Assembly: GCA_026224875.1 (NCBI GenBank)
Contig: JAMFRU010000008.1
Span: 1 to 64,000, forward strand
Direction: 5' to 3'
Length of the DNA stretch: 64,000 nt
Source of the DNA: Acidocella sp.
GTDB lineage: Bacteria; Pseudomonadota; Alphaproteobacteria; Acetobacterales; Acetobacteraceae
Of the stretch, positions 40,934-51,792 are shown one piece after another (the first letter of the stretch is position 1; every line of letters begins with the position of its first letter). The notes below the pieces were generated by a model. The model saw nothing but the letters and a program-made list of their open reading frames with translations, had not been told where the DNA came from and ran no database searches. A program made the position numbers and the translations under genes.

Positions 40934-43900
40934 CAAGACGGTGAAAAGCGCTTGCCCATACTGCGGTGTCGGCTGCGGCATCGTCATGGAAGTCGCCAAT
41001 AATCGCGTCGTGAAGGTTACGGGAGACAAGAGCCATCCGGCCAATTTCGGCCGCCTGTGCACAAAGGGGAATACGTGCGGCCAGGCCATCGCTGAATCCG
41101 GGCGTATGGAAAAAGCCTATGTCCGGGACCGTGAAACCGGAAACCAATTGCCCGTCGCCATGCATGAGGCGATTACCCGGACCGCCGGCCGCCTGCGCCA
41201 CATACTGGATACCCACGGGCCGGATGCCATCGCGTTTTACGTTTCCGGCCAGATGTCCCTGGAAGCGCAGTACCTCGCGAATAAATTGGCCAAGGGGTTT
41301 ATCCGTACCCAGCATATCGAATCCAATTCGCGCCTGTGCATGGCCAGTGCTGGAAGTGGCTACAAGCTTTCTCTTGGCGCTGACGGGCCGCCGGGATCGT
41401 ACCAGGACTTCGACCAGGCCAATCTGTTCTTCGTGATCGGCGCCAATATGGCCGATTGCCACCCGATTCTGTTTCTGCGGATGATGGATCGCGTCAAGGC
41501 GGGCGCCAAGCTGATCGTCGTGGACCCACGCCGCAGCGCCACCGCCGATAAAGCCGGCCTGTTCATGCAGATCAAGCCGGGAACCGACCTTGCCTTGCTG
41601 AATGGTCTTTTGCACCTGCTGGTGAAGAACGATCATATAGATCCTGAGTTCATTGCTAATTACACGCAAGGTTGGGAAACCATCCCGCAATTCCTGAACG
41701 ATTATGCGCCGGATAAAGTGTCCGAGATCACGGGCATCCCGCAGGCTGACATAGAGAAGGCCGCCCAGTGGATTGGTGAAGCCCGGGAATGGATGAGTTG
41801 CTGGACCATGGGGCTCAACCAGAGCACGCACGGCACCTGGAACACCAACGCCATCTGTAACCTTCACCTGGCGACCGGTGCGATCTGCCAGCCCGGCAGC
41901 GGGCCGTTCTCCCTGACAGGCCAGCCCAATGCCATGGGCGGCCGCGAGATGGGCTATATGGGCCCCGGCCTACCGGGGCAGCGTTCAGCAATTGTCGATG
42001 GCGATCGCGCCTTTATCGAGCAGATGTGGCAATTGGCACCTGGCACATTGCGCAAGGAGGGCGGTGGCGGCACCGTCGCCATGTTCGAGGATATGAAATC
42101 CGGCAAGATCAAAGCCTGCTGGATCATCTGCACCAATCCGGTCGCCAGTATGGCCAACCGCGGCAATGTCATCGAAGGCTTGAGGGCGGCGGAGCTGGTC
42201 ATTGCGCAGGACGCCTTCCTCGATACCGAAACAAATATCTACGCCGATGTCCTGTTACCCGGGGCGCTCTGGGCCGAGGCTGAAGGGGTGATGATCAACT
42301 CCGAGCGTAATCTCACTTTGATGCAACAGGCTGTCGATCCGCCGGGGGAAGCGATGGCCGATTGGGCCATCATTGCGCGCATTGCCTGCGAGATGGGTTT
42401 CGCGGATGGTTTCACTTATCAATCGGCCGCCGAAGTGTTTGACGAAATCCGCCGCGCCTGGAACCCCAAGACAGGCTACGACATCCGGGGCGCATCGCAC
42501 GATCGCCTGCGGCGGACGCCCCTGCAATGGCCTTGCGCACCAGATGAACCGCAGGACCGTAACCCGATCCGCTATCTCAATGACGGGGTAAGCCAGACCC
42601 TCAAACTGGGCGAGACCGGGGATCGTCCGGCGATCGTCTTTGCCACCGAAAGCGGGAAAGCTGTGTTCCTAGCTCGTCCGCATATGGCGCCGGCGGAAAT
42701 GCCTGACCCGGACTATCCCTTCGTGCTCAATACCGGCCGCCTGCAACACCAGTGGCACACACTCACCAAGACCGGTAAAATCCCCATTTTAAATAAACTC
42801 AACCCAGGCCCTTTTATCGAAATCCATCCCGAAGACGCAAGCGCATTGGGCATTGGGGACAAGGATCGGGTCGAATTGCGGTCACGGCGCGGGAAGGCGA
42901 TCCTGCCCGCTACGGTGACGGATCGCGTGCGCCCAGGCAACTGCTTCGCACCCTTTCATTGGAACGATGTGTTCGGTGACGATCTGAGCGTCAATGCGGT
43001 GACCAGCGATGCTGTCGATCCTATTTCACTACAACCGGAATTCAAATTCTGCGCTGTGGCGCTGATCCGCCTCGAACAGCAGGCGGAGGTTGAACCGGTC
43101 GTAGCCTTGCCGTCCAGCGAGCCGGTTCATACCGCCGATAACCACGCCAGCAATGATGTGAAGGCCCATGACATGAAGCGCATCGATGATTTTTCACGGA
43201 TGCTGGGTCTGGATGATGTGCCTGCCTTCGATCTCAGCCCTGCCGAACGGCTCTATATGCAAGGTTTTATTCGCGGCCTGAGACTCGATGCAACCAAAGG
43301 GCTGCACGGCGTACCAGCTTTACCGTCGAGCGCACCGGTCGATGCGTCACGCCGGGTCATGCTCGATGGCGTACTTGCGGGCCTGTTTTCCCGCACCGGC
43401 GCGCACATTGCTGCGCGTGGAGCGTTTGAACCAGCCGCACCCATTCCAACCGTTACGATTCTGTGGGCCTCGCAGACGGGGAATGCTGAAGACTTTGCAG
43501 CCAGATGCGCGGATCGGCTGAAAGCCGAGGAATACGGGGTGACTCTCAGTTCCATGAATGCCTTCGGCGTGGCCAGGCTGAAGGGCATCGAGCGCGTATT
43601 GTTTATCGCCAGTACCTTTGGCGACGGGGATCCCTCCGAGAGCGGAGATGTCTTCTGGCGCGACCTGCAAAACGAGGCCGCTCCTGAACTGGAGTCCACA
43701 CAATACGCGGTTTTGGCATTTGGTGATTCCAATTACGATCAGTTCTGTGGCTTCGGCCGCGGTCTCGATGCCCGTCTGGAAGCCCTCGGGGGCAGGCGCC
43801 TGGTGCCACGCGTCGATTGCGAGCCAGAGTATGAGGACGCAGCCAATATGTGGCTGGAGAATATTATCAAAGCATTGGCCGGTGTTGCGGCCGTTTCGGA

Positions 43901-45074
43901 GACGCGCGTTCTTGTGCCCGCGGGCGATGCCGCTGAAACGCGCCCTGCCCAGCCGGGCTATAGCCGCCATCAGCCTTTGCGCGCGCGAGTGAGGGTCAAT
44001 CGTCTGCTGAGCCACGAAGGATCGTCAAAAGAGACACGCCAGATCGCGTTTGATCTTGCAGGCACAGGCATGGAATACGAGGCTGGAGATGCGCTTGGCG
44101 TCTGGCCCGTCAACTGCCCCGGATTGGTAGAAGATTTGCTCTCGGTGCTGAAATGGCGAGGTGATCAGATCGTCACCGTCAAGGATGCCGGTGATATGCC
44201 GGTTATAGAGGCTCTGACGAAGCATTATGAAATTGCCCGCATCACACCAGATTTTTTGCAATTTATCGCCGGCCGCACAGGCAGCGATTTCCTTGTTGGG
44301 CTTTCGAAACCGGACAGAAAGGCAGAGCTGAAGGATTGGCTGTGGGGGCGGCAAATCATAGACTTGCTCGGCGCTTTCCCAGTTAACGTCCTACCCGAAG
44401 AATTTATGCCGGTTTTAAAGCGTTTGCAGCCACGTCTCTATTCGATCGCATCGAGCCCGAAGGTGCAGATCGGAGAGGTTCACCTGACCGTCTCCACCGT
44501 TCGCTATGATTGCGAGGGCAAACCGAGAGGGGGCGTCTGCTCCACCTTCCTGGCTGACCGTGCCGATGACACCGAGATAGGGATTTTCATTCAAAAATCA
44601 CCACATTTCCGGGTACCGCAGGATACAGCTTTGCCGTTGATCATGGTGGGACCTGGCACCGGGATCGCGCCGTTCCGGGCATTCCTGCACGAGCGTAAGG
44701 CCACGGGGGCGGCCGGCAAGAACTGGCTGTTCTTCGGGGAGCAACGCGCAGCCAGCGACTTCTATTATCGGGATGAACTGGAAGCGATGCATGCCACAGG
44801 TGTTTTGCATCGACTGGATACGGCGTTCTCACGCGACCAGGCCGAAAAAATCTACGTCCAGCACCGCATGATCGAACAAGGAGCCGAATTGTGGCGTTGG
44901 CTTGAGGCGGGTGCGTATTTTTATGTCTGTGGTGACGCCGGCCGTATGGCGAAGGACGTTGATAACGCCTTGAGGGAAGTCATCCGAACCCATGGGGGGT
45001 TGAGTGCCGAAGCAGCGGACCAGTACGTGCAGAAGATGTCTTCGGACAAAAGATACGGAAAAGATGTCTACTAG
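40926..45074 (+). CDS. nitrate reductase fused to a CysJ-like flavoprotein
   Basis: 1382 residues. Residues 1-700 are an assimilatory nitrate reductase: the [4Fe-4S] motif CPYCGVGC, the molybdenum-bis-MGD domains, [11 protein letters not shown] with the Mo-ligand Cys, and the dinucleotide-binding domain. A linker of about 100 residues contains a short helical domain ([16 protein letters not shown]). Then follow a flavodoxin ([18 protein letters not shown]), an FAD domain ([10 protein letters not shown]) and an NADPH domain ([18 protein letters not shown]), ending in KRYGKDVY as CysJ does. It should take electrons from NADPH to nitrate in one chain. Such fusions are known in other proteobacteria. 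Confidence 0.95.
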   Translation: MADKTVKSACPYCGVGCGIVMEVANNRVVKVTGDKSHPANFGRLCTKGNTCGQAIAESGRMEKAYVRDRETGNQLPVAMHEAITRTAGRLRHILDTHGPDAIAFYVSGQMSLEAQYLANKLAKGFIRTQHIESNSRLCMASAGSGYKLSLGADGPPGSYQDFDQANLFFVIGANMADCHPILFLRMMDRVKAGAKLIVVDPRRSATADKAGLFMQIKPGTDLALLNGLLHLLVKNDHIDPEFIANYTQGWETIPQFLNDYAPDKVSEITGIPQADIEKAAQWIGEAREWMSCWTMGLNQSTHGTWNTNAICNLHLATGAICQPGSGPFSLTGQPNAMGGREMGYMGPGLPGQRSAIVDGDRAFIEQMWQLAPGTLRKEGGGGTVAMFEDMKSGKIKACWIICTNPVASMANRGNVIEGLRAAELVIAQDAFLDTETNIYADVLLPGALWAEAEGVMINSERNLTLMQQAVDPPGEAMADWAIIARIACEMGFADGFTYQSAAEVFDEIRRAWNPKTGYDIRGASHDRLRRTPLQWPCAPDEPQDRNPIRYLNDGVSQTLKLGETGDRPAIVFATESGKAVFLARPHMAPAEMPDPDYPFVLNTGRLQHQWHTLTKTGKIPILNKLNPGPFIEIHPEDASALGIGDKDRVELRSRRGKAILPATVTDRVRPGNCFAPFHWNDVFGDDLSVNAVTSDAVDPISLQPEFKFCAVALIRLEQQAEVEPVVALPSSEPVHTADNHASNDVKAHDMKRIDDFSRMLGLDDVPAFDLSPAERLYMQGFIRGLRLDATKGLHGVPALPSSAPVDASRRVMLDGVLAGLFSRTGAHIAARGAFEPAAPIPTVTILWASQTGNAEDFAARCADRLKAEEYGVTLSSMNAFGVARLKGIERVLFIASTFGDGDPSESGDVFWRDLQNEAAPELESTQYAVLAFGDSNYDQFCGFGRGLDARLEALGGRRLVPRVDCEPEYEDAANMWLENIIKALAGVAAVSETRVLVPAGDAAETRPAQPGYSRHQPLRARVRVNRLLSHEGSSKETRQIAFDLAGTGMEYEAGDALGVWPVNCPGLVEDLLSVLKWRGDQIVTVKDAGDMPVIEALTKHYEIARITPDFLQFIAGRTGSDFLVGLSKPDRKAELKDWLWGRQIIDLLGAFPVNVLPEEFMPVLKRLQPRLYSIASSPKVQIGEVHLTVSTVRYDCEGKPRGGVCSTFLADRADDTEIGIFIQKSPHFRVPQDTALPLIMVGPGTGIAPFRAFLHERKATGAAGKNWLFFGEQRAASDFYYRDELEAMHATGVLHRLDTAFSRDQAEKIYVQHRMIEQGAELWRWLEAGAYFYVCGDAGRMAKDVDNALREVIRTHGGLSAEAADQYVQKMSSDKRYGKDVY

Positions 45075-45110
45075 GATGCAACGAGATAAAATCGCCGCAA
45101 CGCCCTTGCG

Positions 45111-46562
45111 TTAAGGCGCAGCTGACGCAGGCGAGGATGCCTCTTGCCAGCCACCGCCCAGCACTTTGTACAAAGTGATGCTGTTTTGCTGCGCGGCGAG
45201 TTTCAAGCTGACCAAAGTTAGTCTGGCATTCAGCAGAGCATTTTCCGCTATATACACGTCGAGATAAGTATCGGTCCCGGCGTTGAGGCGCATTGTCGCG
45301 AGCTGGTAGTAGCGGTTATCCGCATCCACCAGGTTTTGCTCCGCCTGTACTTGTGCCACGTAAGTGCCGCGCGCATTCAGCGCGTCCGCAGCATCGTGGA
45401 AGGCCGATTGGATCGCCTTCTCGTAATCGGCGATTTCGATACGCTTTTCGATCTTTGCGATATCCAGATTGGCGATGTTCTGCCCGGCGGTGAAGATTGG
45501 CACAGTGATCGAAGGTTCGAACAACCAGGACCCCTGGCCGGCACCGAAGAGATTGCTCAAGCCCGAGCTCGCCGTGCCGCCGCTGGCGGTTAGGCTGATT
45601 GAGGGGAAGAAGGCCGCGCGCGCCGCCCCCACATCGGCATTGGCGGCCAGCAGCGTGTGCTCGGCGGCGCGGACGTCAGGCCGCCGCTCCAGCAAATCGG
45701 ACGGCAGCCCGGCCGGCACATCCGGCAACGCCGGTGATGCCTCCAGCCCGGCAACGGCATTCATCTGCTGCAGCAGCGGTGCGGGGAGGGACGCGCCGGC
45801 CAATAGCACCAGCTCGTCCATATCCTGCGCCACCTGGCGCGTGTATTGCGCCACGCTGGCCTCTGCCGAGTACAGCGTGGTCTGCGCCTGGGCGACATCC
45901 AGCGCCGTATCGATGCCCTGCGACGCCGACATCTGCGTCAATCTTACCGAGCTTTGCTGTGCCACAACGGTGCTGCTGGCAATCTGCAATGATTCACGAT
46001 CGGCCAGCCAGGTGTAATATTCCGAGCTCACTTGCGCGATCAGAGAGATCTGCGTGCTGAGCGCGGTATTTGCATCGCTGAGATAGCTCTCCCGTGCCGC
46101 CGTGGCCTGGCTGCGAATTTTGCCGAACAGATCGATCTCCCAGGACACCGCGCCGACGCCCAGGCTATATTCCTGAAAATGCGCCGTGCTGCCGCTGGCG
46201 CTCAAATCCGCCGGGGTCGTTGTATCCTCATATTCGCCACTCGCTTCTACATCGGGAAACAGGCTGGCGCGGTCGAGGCGGTATTGCGCCTGCGCCTGCG
46301 CCACGTCGAGAACCGCCACCCGCAGGTCGCGGTTGTTGGCGAGGCTGAGCGCGATCAGACCTTGCAGCGCGGGGTCGGTGTAAAAATTCCGCCAGCCGAT
46401 ATCGGCCCCGGCCGGGCCGCTACTGGTTGGGCCCGCGGCTTCGGGCCACTGCGCTGCCACCGGCAAAGCAGGGCGCTGATAGGTGGGGATGAGCGAGCAG
46501 CCCGACAGCAGGCTCAGCAACAACGGTACGGCTTTACTATGGCGCATTTTACTATGGCGCAT
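45111..46562 (-). CDS. RND efflux outer-membrane lipoprotein (NodT family)
   Basis: 483 residues of the TolC/OprM-like family. Lipobox LLSGC follows a short signal peptide. Two OEP repeats contain SQISLIAQVSSEYYTWLADR and YEKAIQSAFHDAADALNARG. It forms the outer-membrane exit duct. Two possible starts, codons 1 and 6, come from a 15-bp tandem repeat; the first overlaps the end of the pump gene. Confidence 0.92.
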   Translation of the reverse strand: MRHSKMRHSKAVPLLLSLLSGCSLIPTYQRPALPVAAQWPEAAGPTSSGPAGADIGWRNFYTDPALQGLIALSLANNRDLRVAVLDVAQAQAQYRLDRASLFPDVEASGEYEDTTTPADLSASGSTAHFQEYSLGVGAVSWEIDLFGKIRSQATAARESYLSDANTALSTQISLIAQVSSEYYTWLADRESLQIASSTVVAQQSSVRLTQMSASQGIDTALDVAQAQTTLYSAEASVAQYTRQVAQDMDELVLLAGASLPAPLLQQMNAVAGLEASPALPDVPAGLPSDLLERRPDVRAAEHTLLAANADVGAARAAFFPSISLTASGGTASSGLSNLFGAGQGSWLFEPSITVPIFTAGQNIANLDIAKIEKRIEIADYEKAIQSAFHDAADALNARGTYVAQVQAEQNLVDADNRYYQLATMRLNAGTDTYLDVYIAENALLNARLTLVSLKLAAQQNSITLYKVLGGGWQEASSPASAAP

Positions 46563-46563
46563 T
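46534..46563 (-). repeat. 15-bp tandem repeat at the pump/outer-membrane gene junction
   Basis: ttactatggcgcatt occurs twice in a row (46534-46548 and 46549-46563). It encodes MRHSK twice, duplicating the start of the outer-membrane protein and placing the stop of the pump gene inside the first copy on the minus strand. Confidence 0.85.
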
Positions 46564-49500
46564 GGTAGAGCCCTCCTGCACGGCCGGTGTGGCCGTATTT
46601 TCTTCAGGATTTTTCTCCGAACGGCGCTTCACTTTCATCACTGTCAGCACCACCACGAAGAACAGGGGCACGAAGAAAATTGCCAATATGGTGGCGGTGA
46701 TCATGCCGCCCACTACGGCCGTGCCGATGGCAATACGCGCCCCGGCCCCAGCACCTGTGGCAATGGCCAGCGGGAAGGTGCCGCAGACGAAAGCGATCGA
46801 GGTCATCAGGATTGGCCGTAGCCGCTCATGTGCCGCATGCATCGCCGCATCGACCAGAGATTCGCCTTTTTCGAAGAAATCGCGGGCGAATTCCACGATC
46901 AGAATGGCATTCTTCACGGCAAGCCCCATGGTGGTGAGCAGGCCGATCTGGAAATACACATCATTGTCGATACCGCGCAGCAGATTGGCGATCACGGCCC
47001 CGATGATGCCGAGCGGCACCACCAGCATCACCGCCGCCGGGATCGACCAGCTCTCGTAGAGTGCGGCGAGGCAGAGCAGTATGAACAGGATCGAGATGGC
47101 GTACAATGTGCTGGTTTGCGAGCCGGCAGCGACCTGCTCGTAGGAGATGCCGGTCCATTCCAGGCTCACGCCCGCAGGCATTGTTTTCATGAGTTTGAGA
47201 ACCTCGGCCATGGCCTGGCCGCTGCTCACGCCATTTCCTGGCGCGCCGACAATCTCATAGGCCGGCGTCTCGTTATAAAGCTCCACCGATTGGGCGCCCA
47301 CGGTCCAGTTGCCGGTGATGAATGCATCGAAGGGCACCATGCTGCCGGTGCTGTTGCGGACATACCATTTGGCCAGATCGCTGGGCTGCATGCGCGAATC
47401 CGCTTGGCCCTGCACGTAAACCTGCTTGACGCGGCCATCGCGAATGAACTGGTCGATATATTGGGAAGCCAGCGCGCCCTGGATGGTGGTGTCGACATCA
47501 CTCAGGGAAAGCCCAAGTGCCGAGGCCTTTTCGCGGTCCACGTTGAGAAGATATTGGGACGTATTATCGAGCCCGTTGGGATGCACACCGGCGAGCATCG
47601 GGTCGGCCGTCGCTTCCCCGAGGAATTTATTGCGTGCGGCGTAAAAATCCGAATCGCTGATGCCGCCGCTATTCTCCAGCTCGAAGTCAAAACCGGTGGC
47701 ATTGCCCAGCTCCAGCACCGGTGGCGGCTGCAACAGCACGAGCTTGCCCTCGCGGCTATTGGCGAAATGCTTCATCACCCGCACGGCGATGGCATGCACG
47801 CCTTGCGAAGCCGCGGTGCGGTCGCCCCATGGTTTCATCAGCAGCACCATGAAGCCCTGGTTCTGCGCCTGACCGGCGACGCTGAAGCCGGCCGCGGTGA
47901 AGACGGATTTCACGTTTTTGCCCTCGGTTTTGGCGATGTATTGCTGGATTTCCGCGTTGAACTTCAGGGTCTGCTCGGCCGTGGCGCCGGCCGGCATCGT
48001 CACCTGCGCAATCAGCAGCCCCTGATCCTCATCGGGCAGGAAGCCTTGCGGCAGGCGGCTGAACAGAAACACCATGGCCAGAGTGATGATAAGGAAACCC
48101 AGCATCGAAAGGCGGCGCCGCTTCGTCATTTTTGTCACGCCGCCAAGATACCCCTTGCGGGTCGAATCGAAGCCTCGATTGAACCATTTGAAGGCGCGCA
48201 GGCCGTGCATGCCGCCAGGCGCGGGCGGGCGAAGCAACGTTGCGCAAAGAGCGGGCGTGAAGATAAGAGCCGTTAGAATCGAAAGCGACATGGCCGACAC
48301 AATGGTGACGGAGAATTGCCGGTAGATCACCCCGGTGGAACCACCGAAGAAGGCCATAGGCAGGAACACCGCCGCCAGTACCATCGCGATGCCGATCAGC
48401 GCGCCGGAAATTTCATCCATCGACTTGCGGGCGGCCTCTTTGGGCGAGAGCCCCTCATCATGCATCAGCCGGTCCACATTCTCGACCACGACAATGGCAT
48501 CATCCACCAGCAGTCCGACGGCGAGCACCATCGCCAGCATGGTCAGCGTGTTGATCGAGTACCCCAAGGCCGCGAGTATGCCGAAAGTGCCGAGCAGCAC
48601 CACCGGCACGGCGATGGTGGGGATCAGCGTGGCGCGGAAATTCTGCAGGAAGATCAGCATTACCACGAACACCAAAACGATGGCCTCGATCAGCGTCTGC
48701 AGCACCTCCTCCAGCGAGAGGGTGATGTACGGCGCGGTATCGTAGGGATAGACCAGCTCCAGGCCCGGCGGGAGTTTCTTCTGCAGGACCGCAAGCTCGG
48801 CCTTCGTCGCTTTTTCGACATCGAGCTGGTTGGCGCCGGGCGTCAGTTTGAGACCCATCGCACTTGTCGGCAGCCCATTGAACAGGCTGCTGACGGAATA
48901 ACTTTGCGGCCCCAGCTCGATTTTGGCGACATCGGACAGATGCACCTGCGCGCCGCTGGTCTGCACGGTGAGCAGGATATTCTTGAACTGCTCGGCCGAG
49001 GTAAATTCGCTCGGGCCGATGATGGTGGCATCCAGCCGCTGACCCGGGTTGGCGGGCAGGCCGCCCAGCTCGCCGGCTGGGATCTGCACATTCTGCGCCT
49101 TAATGGCGTTGACCACATCGGTGACGGTAAGGCCGTATTTGTAGAGTTTGTCGGGGTCCATCCAGATGCGCATGGCATATTCGGAGCCGAACAGCGTGTA
49201 ATCGCCCACGCCGGGCACGCGGGTGATCTCGTCCAGCATGTTGGAGGCGATGTAGTCGGCAATATCCGCGCGGGTCATGCTGCCATTGGTGGAAACCAGA
49301 GCGAAGAACAGCATGTAGTTCTTCGTCGCCTTCTTGACGTTGATACCTTGCGTGGTGACCTCGGCGGGCAGCGTCGCCTCGGCCAGAGATAATTTGTTTT
49401 GTACCTGCACCTGGGCAATGTTGGGGTCGGTACCTTGTTTGAAGGTGAGGGTGATGGAGACGACACCATCCGATTGCGATGTAGCATCAATATATTCAAG

Positions 49501-49722
49501 CCCGTCCAACCCGGACATCTGCTGCAGGATCGGCCGCACCACCGTGTTGGACACGGTCTGTGCCGAGGCGCCGGCGTAGGTGGTGCTGATGGAGATTTGC
49601 GGCGGGGCAATGGAGGGGTATTGCGAGATGGGAAGCTGGGTGATTTCGATGCCGCCGGCGAGCATCAGCACCAGCGCCAGCACCCAGGCGAAAATCGGCC
49701 TGTCGATGAAAAAACGTGACAT
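46552..49722 (-). CDS. RND multidrug efflux pump inner-membrane protein (HAE1/AcrB-like)
   Basis: 1056 residues, the usual size. It begins SRFFIDRPIFAWVLALVLML, the standard N-terminus. The proton-relay Asp pair lies in VGLLVDDAIVVVENVDR. GISYEQVAAGSQTSTLYAIS leads into the C-terminal membrane block. Twelve membrane helices and two large periplasmic loops. Exports drugs or other amphiphiles with proton exchange. Second gene of the operon, 19 bases after the fusion protein. Confidence 0.96.
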   Translation of the reverse strand: MSRFFIDRPIFAWVLALVLMLAGGIEITQLPISQYPSIAPPQISISTTYAGASAQTVSNTVVRPILQQMSGLDGLEYIDATSQSDGVVSITLTFKQGTDPNIAQVQVQNKLSLAEATLPAEVTTQGINVKKATKNYMLFFALVSTNGSMTRADIADYIASNMLDEITRVPGVGDYTLFGSEYAMRIWMDPDKLYKYGLTVTDVVNAIKAQNVQIPAGELGGLPANPGQRLDATIIGPSEFTSAEQFKNILLTVQTSGAQVHLSDVAKIELGPQSYSVSSLFNGLPTSAMGLKLTPGANQLDVEKATKAELAVLQKKLPPGLELVYPYDTAPYITLSLEEVLQTLIEAIVLVFVVMLIFLQNFRATLIPTIAVPVVLLGTFGILAALGYSINTLTMLAMVLAVGLLVDDAIVVVENVDRLMHDEGLSPKEAARKSMDEISGALIGIAMVLAAVFLPMAFFGGSTGVIYRQFSVTIVSAMSLSILTALIFTPALCATLLRPPAPGGMHGLRAFKWFNRGFDSTRKGYLGGVTKMTKRRRLSMLGFLIITLAMVFLFSRLPQGFLPDEDQGLLIAQVTMPAGATAEQTLKFNAEIQQYIAKTEGKNVKSVFTAAGFSVAGQAQNQGFMVLLMKPWGDRTAASQGVHAIAVRVMKHFANSREGKLVLLQPPPVLELGNATGFDFELENSGGISDSDFYAARNKFLGEATADPMLAGVHPNGLDNTSQYLLNVDREKASALGLSLSDVDTTIQGALASQYIDQFIRDGRVKQVYVQGQADSRMQPSDLAKWYVRNSTGSMVPFDAFITGNWTVGAQSVELYNETPAYEIVGAPGNGVSSGQAMAEVLKLMKTMPAGVSLEWTGISYEQVAAGSQTSTLYAISILFILLCLAALYESWSIPAAVMLVVPLGIIGAVIANLLRGIDNDVYFQIGLLTTMGLAVKNAILIVEFARDFFEKGESLVDAAMHAAHERLRPILMTSIAFVCGTFPLAIATGAGAGARIAIGTAVVGGMITATILAIFFVPLFFVVVLTVMKVKRRSEKNPEENTATPAVQEGSTNAP

Positions 49723-49741
49723 GATGGCTTGGCCTTCGGCT

Positions 49742-50983
49742 TTAAGGTGCGGCGGTTACGGTGAAGGAGGCGGTCTCATCGAGCGGTGCCACCACCGTGC
49801 CCGGGGTGGCCTTCTGCACCCCGTCGACGATAACCTTGTCGCCCGGTTTCAACCCACCCGTGACGATCCAGTTGTTCTGGAAATCGCCGTTGACCTCGAT
49901 GATCTGCTCCGTGACCTTGTTGTTGGCGCCCACCAGCAGCACCGTGGCATCGCCATGGGTGTTGTAGGTAACACCCTGCTGCGGGATGAGGAGACCGTTC
50001 TTGTTCACGCCCTCGGCCAGCTTCGCATGAACATACATGCCCGGCAGCAGCAGATGGTTAGGGTTGGGAAAGAGTGCCCGCACCAGCACGGTACCGGTGG
50101 TCTGATCTACGTTCACTTCGGAGAACTGCATGTTGCCGGCCAGCGGATAATTGCTGCCGTCCTCGAGCTGGAGCGTGACCTTGGCCGAGCCGTCGGCCTG
50201 CGTCTGCAGCTGGCCGGATTGCTGCTCCTGCTTCAGCCGCAGCCAGTCGGTGGTGGACTCATTCAAATCCACATACATCGGGTCCAACTGGGTGATGGTG
50301 CCAAGTGCCGTTGCCTGGTCAGCGGTCACCAGTGCGCCCGGGGTCACCGACGAGGCACCGATGGTACCCGCGATCGGCGCATTCACCTTGGTATATTGCA
50401 GGTTGATCGCGGCCTGTTCGACTGCGGCCTTGGCCGAGGCGATATTGGCCTCGTCCTCCAGCACGGCGGCGACGGCGTCGTCATAATCCTGCTCGCTTAC
50501 GGCCTGGGCGGCCGCCAGCGGTTTGTAACGCGCTGCCTTGGCCTGGTCGGTGGCCGCTGCCGCCTGATCGTGCTTCAGCGTCGCCACCGCGCTGTCATAG
50601 CTCGCCTGGTAGGTCGAGGGATCGATCTGGTAGAGCTGCTGGCCGGCGGTAACGTCGCTGCCTTCCACGAACAGGCGCTTCAGGATTACGCCGCTCACCT
50701 GCGGCCGGACATCTGAGGTCATCACCGCGCTCGTGCGGCCCGGCAGTTCCGTGGTGCGGGCTACATCCTGGGTGTGGATCACCACGATCCCGACCTGGGG
50801 CGGGGCCGGGGGCGGGGCCGCCTGTTTTTTGCTGCAGCCGGCGACGAGCAGGAGCGCTGCCAGGCAGGCAGCCGCAAGCGCGCGATGCCGGCCATGCATA
50901 AACAGGGTTGGTCGTTTGTGGACGGCGAATTGCACGTGAGCACTTTGCATGTGAGCGCTATCCGGGGCGGCGGAGGTCGTCAT
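49742..50983 (-). CDS. RND efflux periplasmic adaptor (membrane fusion protein)
   Basis: Up to 413 residues. LLLVAGCSKKQ is a lipobox after a hydrophobic stretch that starts at MHGRHRALAAACLA (codon 29); this internal ATG at 50899 gives a normal lipoprotein signal and may be the true start. Then come the HlyD-like hairpin (SYDSAVATLKHDQAAAATD), lipoyl halves (PQVSGVILKRLFVEGSDVTAG) and beta-barrel. It links pump and outer-membrane duct. Confidence 0.93.
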   Translation of the reverse strand: MTTSAAPDSAHMQSAHVQFAVHKRPTLFMHGRHRALAAACLAALLLVAGCSKKQAAPPPAPPQVGIVVIHTQDVARTTELPGRTSAVMTSDVRPQVSGVILKRLFVEGSDVTAGQQLYQIDPSTYQASYDSAVATLKHDQAAAATDQAKAARYKPLAAAQAVSEQDYDDAVAAVLEDEANIASAKAAVEQAAINLQYTKVNAPIAGTIGASSVTPGALVTADQATALGTITQLDPMYVDLNESTTDWLRLKQEQQSGQLQTQADGSAKVTLQLEDGSNYPLAGNMQFSEVNVDQTTGTVLVRALFPNPNHLLLPGMYVHAKLAEGVNKNGLLIPQQGVTYNTHGDATVLLVGANNKVTEQIIEVNGDFQNNWIVTGGLKPGDKVIVDGVQKATPGTVVAPLDETASFTVTAAP

Positions 50984-51009
50984 GAGAATTCACCGTCTTG
51001 ACATATTTA

Positions 51010-51027
51010 CAGTACTGATGGGTACTG
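51010..51027. promoter_or_regulatory. TetR operator between pump operon and regulator
   Basis: CAGTAC-TGATGG-GTACTG is a perfect inverted repeat with six-base arms. On the minus strand it follows a promoter-like TTGACT (about 51047-51052) and overlaps the region of its -10 element (ATATCA), so a bound repressor would block the pump operon. On the plus strand a TTGACA is at 50999-51004. Confidence 0.7.
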
Positions 51028-51079
51028 ATATTGTGCGGTGCGGCGCAAAGTCAAGTGCTGGAGTTGTAACAGAGCATCG

Positions 51080-51109
51080 CAAGTTGCCGATCAACAAGTT
51101 GCCGATCAA
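51080..51109 (+). repeat. 15-bp tandem repeat in the tetR leader
   Basis: caagttgccgatcaa is present twice in succession (51080-51094, 51095-51109), 17 bases before the regulator's ATG, between operator and ribosome-binding site. Confidence 0.85.
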
Positions 51110-51126
51110 GAAGGACAGACTAGGGA

Positions 51127-51792
51127 ATGGGCAGTATGCCGGAGGCGGGAATACAGCGGCGAGGGCGGCCAAAATGCGTGCCTGACAACGCGCAATGCGA
51201 GCTGATCGTCAATTGCGCCAGGCGGCTGTTCGTTAAAAAGGGCTACGGTGCCACGACCACGGACGACATCGCCGCCGAATGTAAAATTTCCAAACAGACA
51301 TTATACAGGCTGTTTTCAGGTAAAGCCGCGCTGTTCAGGGCCGTGGTGGAGACCCACCGTCAGAAATGGCTGGCCTTGCCGAGAGCGGACGATAACCTGC
51401 CCATGGCTGAATCCCTGGCCCAAATTTTTATGGTTGATATCAGCGACGAGGCCGATGAAGAGCGGGTGGACGTGATCCGCCTGGTACTGGCGGAAGGCCG
51501 CAATTTTCCAGAGTTGGCGGAAATTCTGAAACAATATGGTTCGGAGTTTTCCCGTGCGGCATTGGCTGGCTGGCTGGCGCTGCAATGCACGCGCGGGCGG
51601 CTCAAACCACAGGATACCATGGCAACGGCACAGATGCTGATGGACATGGTGTTCGGGGCGATCATCATGAAAAACGTTGGCGACATGGATTGGCCGGCCG
51701 GAGAGCAGCGGCGTAATCATGTGCGGAACTGCATCGACATTTTCCTGCATGGCGTTTGCCACGATGGCGGCGTACCAAACCCCAGGACCTGA
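51127..51792 (+). CDS. TetR-family transcriptional regulator
   Basis: 221 residues. The helix-turn-helix is TTDDIAAECKISKQTLYRL near residue 42-60, preceded by a basic arm (RRGRPKC). The C-terminal ligand domain resembles AcrR-type regulators (TetR_C like, with VDVIRLVLAEGRNFPELAE). It is divergent from the RND operon and is the likely repressor acting at the inverted repeat between them. Confidence 0.92.
   Translation: MGSMPEAGIQRRGRPKCVPDNAQCELIVNCARRLFVKKGYGATTTDDIAAECKISKQTLYRLFSGKAALFRAVVETHRQKWLALPRADDNLPMAESLAQIFMVDISDEADEERVDVIRLVLAEGRNFPELAEILKQYGSEFSRAALAGWLALQCTRGRLKPQDTMATAQMLMDMVFGAIIMKNVGDMDWPAGEQRRNHVRNCIDIFLHGVCHDGGVPNPRT

Noticed and set aside
46828-49392. Long plus-strand open frames (482 and 358 residues) opposite the RND pump
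   Set aside because: Antisense shadows caused by GC-rich third codon positions; translations are rich in His/Arg/Gly and have no family features.
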